This document shows positions 1-8,312 of a stretch of DNA of 18,038 bases, piece after piece (position 1 is the first letter of the stretch; every line of letters starts with the position of its first letter). The notes beneath the pieces are model-generated. The model worked only from the letters and a program-made list of their open reading frames with translations, ran no database searches and was not told the origin of the DNA. The position numbers were made by a program, and so were the translations under genes. The stretch is from Promethearchaeota archaeon (GTDB lineage Archaea; Asgardarchaeota; Lokiarchaeia; Sigynarchaeales; SOKP01): contig JAUWBH010000121.1 of NCBI GenBank assembly GCA_030605085.1, positions 1 to 18,038 of the forward strand, in the 5' to 3' direction.

Positions 1-108
1 ATAGGTATTTAAAACAGACTCAATACATTTTAGGAGTTTATCACTTACATTCCAATTAATTGTACAAATGGTAACATCTACATAATTTACTTTTTCATTA
101 ATTGTCAT
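1..108 (-). CDS. Family 2 glycosyltransferase, N-terminal fragment cut by the window edge
   Basis: Reading the minus strand from an ATG at 108 gives 36 residues that run off the window. After about ten residues comes the stretch VTICTINWNVSDKLLKCIES. It has the shape of the first beta strand and helix of GT2 enzymes, where the usual form is V-S-I-V-I-V-N-Y-N followed by L-x-x-C-L-x-S. GT2 enzymes transfer a sugar from a nucleotide-activated donor at the cytoplasmic face of the membrane. The catalytic DxD region lies outside the window, so donor and acceptor are unknown. It follows the SGNH fragment on the same strand after about 30 bases and could share its transcript. I am fairly sure of the family from the N-terminal pattern and cannot say more about function. 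Confidence 0.6.
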   Translation of the reverse strand, partial: MTINEKVNYVDVTICTINWNVSDKLLKCIESVLNTY

Positions 109-138
109 TATTTTTTCTTCACATGGGGATTATTTAAT

Positions 139-335
139 TTAGGAATATTTTAGAATAATATCGATTCCAATGACAAAAACTTCATTTTTCTCTTAGATTT
201 GAGATATCTCGTCATAATAAATCCATAAATATCTTCAGAGTAAAATTTTTCTGAGTAAAAACCTGTTTGTTTTTTGATTCCAACATCAAAAACCAACGAG
301 TCTCCTAAAACAACTATTCTCAATGAATTTTTCAC
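139..335 (-). pseudogene. SGNH/GDSL-type hydrolase, truncated and frameshifted remnant
   Basis: A GTG at 335 starts a reading frame with RIVVLGDSLVFD near its N-terminus. This is the block I GDS motif of SGNH hydrolases, whose serine is the nucleophile in ester or acetyl-group hydrolysis. The frame stops at 150 after 61 codons, while family members usually have about 180-250 residues. Inserting one base in the A5 run (T5 on the plus strand, 185-189) joins the frame to one reading NEVFVIGIDIILKYS, which resembles the next conserved SGNH stretch (EVINLGISGYS-like). That frame also stops, at 139. The Asp-x-x-His block that completes the active site is absent. The gene starts 27 bases after the end of the upstream GT4 gene, so it was probably part of that transcription unit. 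It looks decayed; sequence error in homopolymers could explain only one of the two breaks. Confidence 0.5.
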
Positions 336-362
336 CTTTTCTTCTGCTTGTATTATAAATAA

Positions 363-1481
363 TTAATAGTTTTGAATTACTTCTATCCATTGTTTAGAAA
401 CTCTTTTAATATTATGATTTTTTTTAACATAATCGTAAGAATTATTAGAGTATTGGGCAAATAACTCTTTGTTTGTTAAGATTTGATATAGATAATCATT
501 CATTTTATTAAAATCACCTTTACAGTTAAAACCACAGTGATTATTTGTTAAAAAATTATCAGGATCGACATTTAAAGCAATAACAAGCGTTTTATTTTTT
601 AAAGTTTGAATGTAAGTATTGGGAAAACCTTCTTGGGGTAATGATGTATTGATAAAGACCTTAGAATTGTAGAAGTAATCATCAATCTCTTTAAAAGGGA
701 CGGTTTGTATAAATTTAAGATTACAAACTTCATCTGCTTTTTTCCTTAATTCTTCCCAATACTTCTTATCAAAACTCGTTATACATATCATAATAAAAGA
801 TTCATCAGGAAAATCTTTCGCTAAAGTTATAAAAATTTCTGCTTGTTTCAAAGGAACTGCTCTCCCAACCCACAAAATATCCTTTTTTTTGATGTTATTA
901 ATCTCTTGGATTTCATAACCAGTTTTTATTACTGTAATATTTGGGATTTTTCTTTGTTTCCATCTTTCTAATAATTTAATCTGTTTTTGCTTTTGGGCAA
1001 CAATAAAATCCATTCTATTCAAGGCATATTGATAAAAATGATTAATGATTCCTATTTTCCTATTCTTTCTAACATCGTCATCAGTCGCAATTGAAAAGAT
1101 AAATTTCTTGTCAAAATATCTGCAATAAAAAGCACAAATTGCCGTTTCTATACCCCCTCCTCTTTGGATAACTATATCTGGAGCAATTTTAATTAAAGTT
1201 AAAAATAGTTTAATATAATATTTTAAAAGTACACGCTTCTTGTTTTCAAGGGGGAGTGAAATATAAACTTTAATATTGTCGAAATAGGTAATTTTAGTTT
1301 TGTTTATATGAAAATCCCCGGCAATTACATTAACATTAATATTACTTTTTTTCGAAAATTCTTTGGAGAGAAGATATAATTGAACATCAGCTCCACCAAA
1401 TGGAACTTTGCATTTGTTATTAAATAATGAATATATAGATGGTGCAACAAAACAAACTTTGATTTCTCTTTCTTTTCTCAT
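363..1481 (-). CDS. Family 4 glycosyltransferase, Q-variant of the EX7E motif
   Basis: A 372-residue GT-B-fold retaining glycosyltransferase, predicted to be cytoplasmic and to add a sugar to a lipid-linked glycan. The N-terminal domain has the glycine-rich acceptor-side loop FGGADVQ (28-34). The C-terminal domain has ILWVGRAVPLKQAE, the usual first strand with the Arg/Lys that contact the donor phosphates, then NTSLPQEGFPNTYIQ and the NVDPDN element. The GT4 EX7E motif reads E284-x7-Q292, so the second glutamate is glutamine. It shares this and the DPD element with the 4730-5848 gene, and both are 372 residues, so the two are paralogs. The ATG at 1481 sits just downstream of a convincing TATA element. 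The gene is divergent from the one at 1575. Donor and acceptor cannot be predicted. Confidence 0.88.
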   Translation of the reverse strand: MRKEREIKVCFVAPSIYSLFNNKCKVPFGGADVQLYLLSKEFSKKSNINVNVIAGDFHINKTKITYFDNIKVYISLPLENKKRVLLKYYIKLFLTLIKIAPDIVIQRGGGIETAICAFYCRYFDKKFIFSIATDDDVRKNRKIGIINHFYQYALNRMDFIVAQKQKQIKLLERWKQRKIPNITVIKTGYEIQEINNIKKKDILWVGRAVPLKQAEIFITLAKDFPDESFIMICITSFDKKYWEELRKKADEVCNLKFIQTVPFKEIDDYFYNSKVFINTSLPQEGFPNTYIQTLKNKTLVIALNVDPDNFLTNNHCGFNCKGDFNKMNDYLYQILTNKELFAQYSNNSYDYVKKNHNIKRVSKQWIEVIQNY

Positions 1482-1512
1482 AGTAAATATACAAACAATA
1501 TGTAAAAGTGAA

Positions 1513-1522
1513 TATTTATAAA
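1513..1522 (-). promoter_or_regulatory. Archaeal-type TATA box for the 363-1481 gene
   Basis: On the minus strand this reads TTTATAAATA, preceded by AAC, a good match to an archaeal TATA box. Its centre lies about 37 bases before the ATG at 1481. With transcription starting roughly 25 bases downstream of the box, this leaves a leader of about ten bases. It lies in the 93-base gap between two divergent genes. Confidence 0.5.
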
Positions 1523-1550
1523 AGTTGCATTTTCGCTAAAAGTAATAAAT

Positions 1551-1561
1551 AATATATTTTA
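1551..1561 (+). promoter_or_regulatory. Possible TATA box for the 1575-4709 pair
   Basis: The stretch AATATATTTTA lies about 20 bases before the ATG at 1575, where it would give a leaderless message starting near the ATG. The whole gap is AT-rich, so chance matches are likely and this is only a candidate. No Shine-Dalgarno sequence precedes the ATG, which agrees with a leaderless start. Confidence 0.3.
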
Positions 1562-1574
1562 TTATTTATAAAAA

Positions 1575-2831
1575 ATGAAAAAAAAGGGAAGGAGTCCCAA
1601 ATTGGAGAGAAAAATAATTTACTTTCTTTACAAAGACAATCACCCTGCTTTTAAGACTCTATATAATAATCCCCCAAAAAATATCAAATTTTTATTTAAT
1701 GAAAGAGATACAGCAAATAATTTTGATGTTGTTGATAATAAAGATGATAAGATTGACAGAAAAAGTATCACAATTCCAATTTTTATAAAAAAAATATTGT
1801 TTAATCTTAAATTTCTTTATAAAAAATTTTCTAACATATTAAATCTCCCGATTGTAGTCCCAGTTTTACCGTCTAATAAATTCCGTTATGATTATATTCT
1901 TAGTTTTCCATTAGTTTTATCTAATAAAAAGTTTATAAGTTATGTGGATTATTTAGCGATATTTGTGAATTTTAAAGATAGAAAATTAAGATCCCGAATT
2001 TGTTTAAGCATCATCAGAAGATTCTTGCTAAGTAATAGATGTAAATATGTCTTTAACTGGAGTAAATCTTCAAAAAAGATGTTGATTGAAGTCTTAAAAA
2101 TTCCCGAAAAGAAGCAATATAAATTTAAAACTATTTATCCTTCGATTGAATCAAAAGATTCTAATAAAAAAAATAAGCAAAAATTAATTAATCTACTATT
2201 TATTTCGAGTATTGCTAAATTTGACAAAGATTTTAACTTTTATATGAAAGGAGGCAAATTAGTCCTACAAGCTTACGAAAAGTTGAAAGCACGGTATGAT
2301 AACATACATTTAAAATATATTGGACATATCCCGAAGGAATATCGAGAACGGTTCGAAAAGATTTCTGGTATAAATTTTTATCAAAGAGTCCCTTATGAAC
2401 AAATTTTAGAGATGTATAGATGTTCAGATATCTTTCTGTTTCCAACATATGGGGATATATTTGGATTTGCTTTCATAGAAGCTATGTCTTTTGGATTACC
2501 AATTATTGCGATAAATAATAATTTTGCCGCTACAGAACTGGTAATAAATAATAAAACTGGTTTTCTTATTGAGACTTCTCAAAAGTTTTTGATGTTTCCG
2601 TTTTCTAAATATTGTCCAGAATGGGTTTATAAATTTATATATATTGATAATTTAAAGAAGGAAGATGATTTTATTGGATTAAATAATTTAATCGAAAAAC
2701 TTGAATTATTAATTCAAAACAAAGAATTAAGAGAAGAATTTGGGAGAAACGGAAGAGAACGATTAGTTAGTGGAGATTTATCAATTGAAAACAGAAATAA
2801 TAAATTATTTAAATTGTTTCAAGATAAATGA
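1575..2831 (+). CDS. Family 4 glycosyltransferase
   Basis: A 418-residue protein with a divergent, lysine-rich N-terminal half and a recognisable GT4 C-terminal half. From about residue 205 it has the LLFISSIAKF strand, then the helix KGGKLVLQAYEKL that typically follows the donor-phosphate site. Next come IFLFPTYGDIFGFAFIEAMSFGLPII and the late element NNKTGFLIET. The EX7E motif is D294-x7-E302, an accepted acidic variant. No signal peptide or membrane segment is evident, so it should act at the cytoplasmic face on a nucleotide-sugar donor. It lies 33 bases upstream of the amidotransferase-like gene on the same strand and is probably co-transcribed with it. The acceptor is unknown. The ATG at 1575 is the first in the frame and follows a TATA-like stretch directly. 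Confidence 0.85.
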   Translation: MKKKGRSPKLERKIIYFLYKDNHPAFKTLYNNPPKNIKFLFNERDTANNFDVVDNKDDKIDRKSITIPIFIKKILFNLKFLYKKFSNILNLPIVVPVLPSNKFRYDYILSFPLVLSNKKFISYVDYLAIFVNFKDRKLRSRICLSIIRRFLLSNRCKYVFNWSKSSKKMLIEVLKIPEKKQYKFKTIYPSIESKDSNKKNKQKLINLLFISSIAKFDKDFNFYMKGGKLVLQAYEKLKARYDNIHLKYIGHIPKEYRERFEKISGINFYQRVPYEQILEMYRCSDIFLFPTYGDIFGFAFIEAMSFGLPIIAINNNFAATELVINNKTGFLIETSQKFLMFPFSKYCPEWVYKFIYIDNLKKEDDFIGLNNLIEKLELLIQNKELREEFGRNGRERLVSGDLSIENRNNKLFKLFQDK

Positions 2832-2864
2832 AATAAAATAATAGAAATTTACTTACAGAAAACG

Positions 2865-4709
2865 ATGAGTGGAATCTGTGGTTTTAATTTTGAAAATAAG
2901 CCTTTATTAAAACAAATGTGTGATTTGATTACTCATCGAGGGCCTGATAGTGAAGGTTATTTTACAGATTCTGACATTTCTATTGGAATAAGAAGATTGT
3001 CTATTATTGATTTAAGTACTCGAAATCAACCGATACATAATGAGAATGAGGATATATGGATAATATGTGATGGTGAAATTTATAATTCCATAAATTTAAA
3101 AAACCAATTAGAAGATAATGGTCATAAATTTTATACTGATTTTAGCTCAGAAATAATTATTCATGCTTATGAGGAATGGGGAGTAGAAAGTATAAGTAGA
3201 TTTAGAGGAGCTTTTAGTTTTTGTATATATGATTCAAAGCAACATTTCATTCTCTTAGCGAGAGATCATATAGGGATAAAGCCTCTTTATTATTATTTTA
3301 ATGATGGTATATTTATTTTTGGTTCCGAAATTAAATGCATTTTAGTTCATAACATAAAAAAGGCAGTCAATAGAAAAGCATTTAATCATTATCTTTCCTT
3401 AAGATATGTACCTTTTGAAGATACGCTATTTAAAAATATCAAAAAAGTACCCTCCTCAAATTATTTAATATTTGACTTAAAAACTAAAAAATTAAAGAAT
3501 TACAAATATTGGAATTTCAAGTTTCATATTAATAGAAACAAGACTGAAGAGCAACTAGCTAAGGAATTAAAAAATTTAATCGTTGAGAGCATCAAAATTC
3601 GTTTAATAGATAAAATTCCCGTTGGTGCCCTTTTGTCTGGGGGTCTTGACTCCTCTGCGGTTGTTGGGATATTAAGTCAGTTAGTAGATCAGCCGATAAA
3701 AACATATTCTATAAGCTTTAAAGAAGGCGCTTCTGTAAACGAAACAAAATTTGCGAGATTAGTATCAGAACAAAATAACACTGAACACACAGAATTAATT
3801 GTAAAATTTGATTTTGTTAAAGACATTCCAAGGATTTCATGGCATAACGATGATTTATTTGCTGATGCCGCTATTATTCCTGTTTATTTAATGGGAAAAA
3901 AAATTAAACAGAAATTAAATTTAGTTTTTACTGGAGATGGGGCAGACGAAATATTTGCGGGTTATTCAATTTATTATCAGTCAATGGAATTAAAATATAC
4001 CAAATTATTGCCGAAACAATTTTTTAATAATTTAATGAAATTCTATAATTATATTCCTTCTTTTAGACTTAGATTGGCTCTTTCTTATCATCATCAATCT
4101 AAAACAAAAGAGGATCGTTATTTTCGAACACTTTTACAGATGCCAGATGTAGAAAAATCTAAAATTTTTCCATTTAAAGCCAGTAATACGAAAGAATTAG
4201 TAAAAAGTAAAATTAATAAGAATTTAGATTTTATAAATCAATATATTAATTGGGATTTAAAATATCAGCTCCCTAGTCAATATAACATTAAAGCTGACAG
4301 AGCATTTTCTGCAACATCTTTAACTGGAAGAATTCCTTTTTTAGATAAAAATGTTGTTACTTGGTCGTTAACAATACCCTCTGAATTAAAACTAAAGAAT
4401 AATATCGAAAAATATATTCTTCGATTAGCTATGAAAGAATTTGTACCTCCCGAGATTCTAAAAAGAAAAAAGCAAGGGTTTGGGGCACCAATAAACTCTT
4501 GGTTAATCACGGGGTTAAAAAACTTCTCTGGAGAACTCCTAGAAAAATTAGAGAAAAGATCTCTACTAATTAACCCCTCTTATGTTAAGAAAACTCGGAA
4601 AAATCGATTAAAAAGATCATATCAAAAAATAACTTGGAATTTAATGATGTTTGAATTATGGTACGAAACTTTTATAGAAAATGATGGTTTAAAACCAATT
4701 AAATTTTAA
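2865..4709 (+). CDS. asnB: Asparagine synthetase B-like amidotransferase with a degenerate glutaminase site
   Basis: A 614-residue, two-domain homolog of glutamine-dependent asparagine synthetase. The C-terminal synthetase domain looks complete. It has the ATP pyrophosphatase loop SGGLDSS (258-264), TGDGADEIFAGY (about 356-367), RIPFLD, and KQGFGAP near 535. It should therefore activate a carboxylate with ATP. The N-terminal glutaminase domain keeps HRGPDSEG, RRLSIID and GEIYN, but begins M-S-G-I-C-G, so the catalytic Cys after Met is Ser2. Relative to E. coli AsnB, the glutamine-binding Asn of NGEIYN is Asp69, and the Asp of the SDxE motif is Ser94. Glutamine use is therefore doubtful; free ammonia is the likely nitrogen source if the enzyme is active. 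In glycan loci such homologs can amidate sugar carboxylates (WbpS is a proposed O-antigen example). That role is inferred here; asparagine synthesis remains possible. It follows the GT4 gene at 1575 by 33 bases. Confidence 0.9.
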   Translation: MSGICGFNFENKPLLKQMCDLITHRGPDSEGYFTDSDISIGIRRLSIIDLSTRNQPIHNENEDIWIICDGEIYNSINLKNQLEDNGHKFYTDFSSEIIIHAYEEWGVESISRFRGAFSFCIYDSKQHFILLARDHIGIKPLYYYFNDGIFIFGSEIKCILVHNIKKAVNRKAFNHYLSLRYVPFEDTLFKNIKKVPSSNYLIFDLKTKKLKNYKYWNFKFHINRNKTEEQLAKELKNLIVESIKIRLIDKIPVGALLSGGLDSSAVVGILSQLVDQPIKTYSISFKEGASVNETKFARLVSEQNNTEHTELIVKFDFVKDIPRISWHNDDLFADAAIIPVYLMGKKIKQKLNLVFTGDGADEIFAGYSIYYQSMELKYTKLLPKQFFNNLMKFYNYIPSFRLRLALSYHHQSKTKEDRYFRTLLQMPDVEKSKIFPFKASNTKELVKSKINKNLDFINQYINWDLKYQLPSQYNIKADRAFSATSLTGRIPFLDKNVVTWSLTIPSELKLKNNIEKYILRLAMKEFVPPEILKRKKQGFGAPINSWLITGLKNFSGELLEKLEKRSLLINPSYVKKTRKNRLKRSYQKITWNLMMFELWYETFIENDGLKPIKF

Positions 4710-4729
4710 ACTAATAAAGTCAATAATGA

Positions 4730-5848
4730 TTAATTATTATCTAAAAGCCATTCATAAACCTTATAATGCTGTTCAGCAGTCTTTTTTATATCATGATTTT
4801 TAATTGCATATCTTCTACACCTTTTTCCCATTTCTTTTAATTTTGATGGATTTTCAATGAAATCTTTAATTTCATTAATCAAACTGATAATATCTCCTTT
4901 TGCATGGTATCCAAGGTTATTTTTACAAACATCGCAATCAGGATCTACATCTAAACTAACAACCGGCGTTTCATGCAACCACGCTTGGATAAATGTGTTA
5001 TGAAATCCTTTAACGGTAGAGGTATTTACAAATAAGGAAGCGCTTTCGTAATAATAATTGTCTTTTCCAGTCGGTACCCCTGGAATGAACGAGAAATTTT
5101 TTTGTTCGTTTGAAAATTTAATAATCTCCTTTTTTTTATAATTTCCAGGACCAATTAATAAAAATTTAGCATTTAACTCTCCCAATTCTTTAGCTATGCG
5201 TAAAAATAGTTCGGGTCTTTTATAGTTAATAAGTCTTGAAACCCATAGGATTGTGGGGGTGTCATCTTTTTTAAATGGTTCTTTTGGAACGGGATGACCA
5301 GATTTAATAACAACTGAATTAATGGAATAATTTTGATATAAAGCTCTTTTCATATCATCTGTTAATGTTATAACAATATCTGCCTTCTTAATACTATAAT
5401 CATAAAATTTTTGCATTAATTTACTAATTGGATGGCTTCCAGGAATACAATCGTAAATACTTGATGCTGTAAAAACAAACTTTTTTTTTTTAATAATCTT
5501 AGCAAAAAAACTCCAAATGCCAATAATTGTTACAGATCCGCGTAAATGAAATATATCATAATTAAAATTACGAAAATACTTATAAAATAATGTTAAATCG
5601 TTTAAATTAATGAAATAATATAATTTTTCCCTAATTTTAAGAGGATTATAATTAATTCTATAACCTAGAGTATGAATTTTAACTCCATTAATAATTTCGA
5701 GTTTTTTTTGGTTTTCGAAATATTTACGAGTATAATAATGAAAATCCACATTTTTTTTTTGTAATTCACTCGCTATTAACATCATTTGCCTTTCTGCTCC
5801 CCCAGCTCCATACTTTGGGTGTTGACTAAAGCGAGTACATACTTTCAT
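4730..5848 (-). CDS. Family 4 glycosyltransferase, paralog of the 363-1481 gene with altered EX7E
   Basis: A 372-residue GT-B glycosyltransferase. The N-terminus KVCTRFSQHPKYGAGGAERQ carries the GGAExQ acceptor-side loop. The C-terminal domain has ILWVSRLINYKRPELFLRIA, then LFVNTSTVKGFHNTFIQAW and VVSLDVDPDCD. At the EX7E site it reads K280-x7-Q288, so both usual acidic residues are replaced. The same region in the 363-1481 paralog keeps the first glutamate. The shared DPD element and the NTxxxxGFxNTxIQ pattern show the two genes are related. The ATG at 5848 has AAAGGAAA about eight bases upstream, one of the few Shine-Dalgarno-like sites in the window. The gene ends 20 bases from the convergent amidotransferase gene. 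The fold is clear; whether this copy is catalytically normal is uncertain. Confidence 0.85.
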   Translation of the reverse strand: MKVCTRFSQHPKYGAGGAERQMMLIASELQKKNVDFHYYTRKYFENQKKLEIINGVKIHTLGYRINYNPLKIREKLYYFINLNDLTLFYKYFRNFNYDIFHLRGSVTIIGIWSFFAKIIKKKKFVFTASSIYDCIPGSHPISKLMQKFYDYSIKKADIVITLTDDMKRALYQNYSINSVVIKSGHPVPKEPFKKDDTPTILWVSRLINYKRPELFLRIAKELGELNAKFLLIGPGNYKKKEIIKFSNEQKNFSFIPGVPTGKDNYYYESASLFVNTSTVKGFHNTFIQAWLHETPVVSLDVDPDCDVCKNNLGYHAKGDIISLINEIKDFIENPSKLKEMGKRCRRYAIKNHDIKKTAEQHYKVYEWLLDNN

Positions 5849-6103
5849 ATTTTTTCCTTTGATGAGTTAAAAAACAATATAAATTAAGATTAGATATGTA
5901 AAAATGCTATATATTAAGAAATCTAAGTTCTTGTTTTTAAATATTATGAAAAAAAGGTTAAAACAGAGGTGCTTCTAATTATTGGCTGTAAAAATATCTG
6001 ATCACTTAAGTTTAAATAACAAAAAATAATTTAACTTATTCAAAACATAAAAGGGTCGTTGAATTAGTTTTTATTTATATTTTATTTGAATATTTTAAAT
6101 TCG

Positions 6104-7273
6104 GTGATTAAGATACATCTTTGTATATTTGGATATAATACTCACGAGAATGAGCAGAGAAATTTACCCTTTTCGGGTCCCGAAAGCGCAATTTTAGAGA
6201 TCTTACCCGCTTACGAAAGGATAAAGAATTTAGAGCTCTCGATAGTATTGAAGTATTCGGAATACGTACCAATGTCAAATAAGATAAAAATTTACTTAAT
6301 TCATAAATTTAAAAATAGCAAATTAAATACAATTTATTTTTTCATTAAATCCTTTTTTAAAATTGCAAAAATACATAAGAAAAAACCTATAGATGTTATA
6401 ACTATTCATTCCTTTCACTATAACTTAATCCCCCCTTTATTTATTCAGATTTTGTTCAAAATTCCAATTTTGATAAAAATGCCAATGGATTTTGTAACGG
6501 CGTATAGAGAAGAATCGCATTTCATAATTTCAAAACTATTTTTTTATGGTTGGATGAAATTTTTTACAAAATTTATAATTTATAGAAAAAAAATATACAT
6601 TCAAGCGATAAACGAGAAAATCTATGAAGATCTATGTGCTTTGAATTTTTCTAAAGAAGATATATTAAAATTACCTAATGGAATTTCTAGTAAAAACTAT
6701 TTGGAATTAAAAAAGCTTGTTAGTAAAGAAACTCATTTTGGATATGCCGGTAGATTAATAAAAAATAAAAATATAAGATTTTTGTTAAAAACCTTCTCAA
6801 AATATAAGGTGAAATATCCCAAAGATAAGTTATTTATTTACGGAAAAGGTTCTGAAGAAGAATATATTACAAAATTTATAGCAGATAATAACCTAGAGAA
6901 AAATATAGTATTTTCTGGTTTTGAAAAGGATAAAACTATAATATATGCTAACATAGATGTTTTAATTCATCCCTCCTTAGGGGAAGGCAGTCCAAACACG
7001 ATCTTGGAAGCAATGTGTACAGACACCTTTGTAATTGCTTCAAATGTTTATGGTAATCGAGATTTGATAGAACATGGTAAAACAGGCTTATTGTTCAATC
7101 CTTATCGAAAAGAAGATCTGTTAAAACAATTAATGTATTATAGAGAAAATAAAGCTAATATACAACAGATTATAAGCAATGCAAAAAGGGAGATTTTAAC
7201 TAATTACGATACAGATGTAATCGCAAATAGAATATATAGCTTTTTAAAATTAAAATTATCTATAATTCGATAA
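6104..7273 (+). CDS. Family 4 glycosyltransferase with intact EX7E motif
   Basis: A 389-residue GT4 enzyme if it starts at the GTG at 6104. That start places the first beta strand (KIHLCIFGYN) right at the N-terminus, as is usual in the family. A TTG at 6086, six codons earlier and in frame, is the alternative. The N-terminal domain has PFSGPESAILEI in the position of the acceptor-side loop. The C-terminal domain has HFGYAGRLIKNKN with the donor-binding Arg/Lys, then IYGKGSEEE and the full motif GEGSPNTILEAM. Counted from the TTG start the motif is E300-x7-E308. It ends with HGKTGLLF and a short helical tail. It stands alone on the plus strand between convergent and divergent minus-strand genes. 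An AT-rich TATA-like stretch about 6066-6080 fits transcription starting near the GTG. The donor is unknown. Confidence 0.88.
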   Translation: MIKIHLCIFGYNTHENEQRNLPFSGPESAILEILPAYERIKNLELSIVLKYSEYVPMSNKIKIYLIHKFKNSKLNTIYFFIKSFFKIAKIHKKKPIDVITIHSFHYNLIPPLFIQILFKIPILIKMPMDFVTAYREESHFIISKLFFYGWMKFFTKFIIYRKKIYIQAINEKIYEDLCALNFSKEDILKLPNGISSKNYLELKKLVSKETHFGYAGRLIKNKNIRFLLKTFSKYKVKYPKDKLFIYGKGSEEEYITKFIADNNLEKNIVFSGFEKDKTIIYANIDVLIHPSLGEGSPNTILEAMCTDTFVIASNVYGNRDLIEHGKTGLLFNPYRKEDLLKQLMYYRENKANIQQIISNAKREILTNYDTDVIANRIYSFLKLKLSIIR

Positions 7274-7314
7274 ATATTTTTGAATGTTAGAACAAGCCAA
7301 ATTTATTATTTACA

Positions 7315-7321
7315 TTTTTTT
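7315..7321 (+). terminator. T-tract downstream of the 6104-7273 gene
   Basis: Seven consecutive T residues lie about 42 bases after the stop codon, in the convergent gap before the minus-strand methyltransferase. Archaeal transcription commonly ends at such tracts without a hairpin. The gap is AT-rich throughout, so this is a weak call. Confidence 0.3.
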
Positions 7322-7438
7322 ATATTGATATGGTAAATAAAAAATAAGTGAAGAATTAAAAGTGATATGCCAAAATTCCATTTAAACTACAAAAAGCTTC
7401 ATTTTTATATTTCATTTTTCTAAAAATCTTTATTTTTC

Positions 7439-8224
7439 TTAAAATGCTGGCTTAATGCAAAAAAATAGTTTTACGAGAATATTCAAGCCTAATTTTTCAA
7501 TTTTTTCACGACTTAAAGATTTTAAGAAGGAGTCTACTCTTTTTACATCAAATCCCGTTTTTTCAAGACGCTCAATAAAATCTCGTCCATAGATTCTTAC
7601 ATGATCTTCTTGACCAAATAATTGTTCTCGAATTCGAGGGCTTGTAACGTTTTTATTTTCGTAAGTTTTTTCTCGTTTTAGATCTATAGGGATATTAATA
7701 AGGCACCATCCTTCAGGCTTTAAAACTCTAAAGAGTTCTTTCATGGCTTTTCTATCGTCTACGATGTGTTCTAGTACTTGATTACATAGAATTACATCGA
7801 AGGTATTATCTTGAAATAAAATGTTTGTAATGTCCATTTGAACCATTGCTTCAGATGAGTCTAAATCAGCTGATACGTAGTTAAGATTAGTCATCTTTTT
7901 AAAACGATTCTGAAGGCAATATTCGGGGGCAAAATGTAGCACTTTTAAATTATTTGAAAAAATGTCAGTCTTATATTTAAAATAGAGCCATATTTCACGA
8001 TGGCGATCTAAAGAATCGTCTTTAGGACAGGCTATATTTGATTCCTTACTAAATGGTAAGAATTTTCGATAATAAGTGTTACATATTGGACAGAAATAAC
8101 TTTTACCTAAAAAAAATAGATATCTTACGTTAAAATAGAGATGTCTTAATCTATAATGAATCTTTTTAGGGAATACTTTCTCGGTAATTGACCATATTTT
8201 TAAGATAGTGATGAATATAAACAT
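7439..8224 (-). CDS. Class I SAM-dependent methyltransferase with an N-terminal zinc-site-like segment
   Basis: A 261-residue predicted methyltransferase. Residues 45-76 form a small Cys-containing module: C45-P-I-C48, then C66-P-K-D-D-S-L-D-R-H-R. In related proteins this is usually CPxC...CPxC followed by S-x-x-R-H-R and looks like a zinc site. Here the fourth Cys position is D69, so the site is incomplete. The Rossmann methyltransferase domain follows. It has VLHFAPE (95-101) at motif I, the adenosine-binding MDITN near 130-134, and LCNQVLEHIVDD (146-157). VLKPEGWCLINIP is typical of the strand after the SAM site. The tail FGQEDHVRIYGRDF is common in this subfamily. Proteins of this type occur in glycan loci and may methylate a sugar or lipid-linked intermediate; that is inference. 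It follows the GT4 gene at 9515 by 88 bases on the same strand. Confidence 0.85.
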   Translation of the reverse strand: MFIFITILKIWSITEKVFPKKIHYRLRHLYFNVRYLFFLGKSYFCPICNTYYRKFLPFSKESNIACPKDDSLDRHREIWLYFKYKTDIFSNNLKVLHFAPEYCLQNRFKKMTNLNYVSADLDSSEAMVQMDITNILFQDNTFDVILCNQVLEHIVDDRKAMKELFRVLKPEGWCLINIPIDLKREKTYENKNVTSPRIREQLFGQEDHVRIYGRDFIERLEKTGFDVKRVDSFLKSLSREKIEKLGLNILVKLFFCIKPAF

Positions 8225-8312
8225 ATCTTCTTTTATTGAAATTTTATTTTCTAAGTCTTTTTGTCATAAATTTAACTTTTTTTTTGATTTGAGTTTGATT
8301 CGAATTATTTTT

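Noticed and set aside
2233..2448. Minus-strand frame of 71 codons inside the 1575-2831 GT4 gene
   Set aside because: It lies entirely inside a clear GT4 coding region and has no recognisable motif, so it is a shadow frame.
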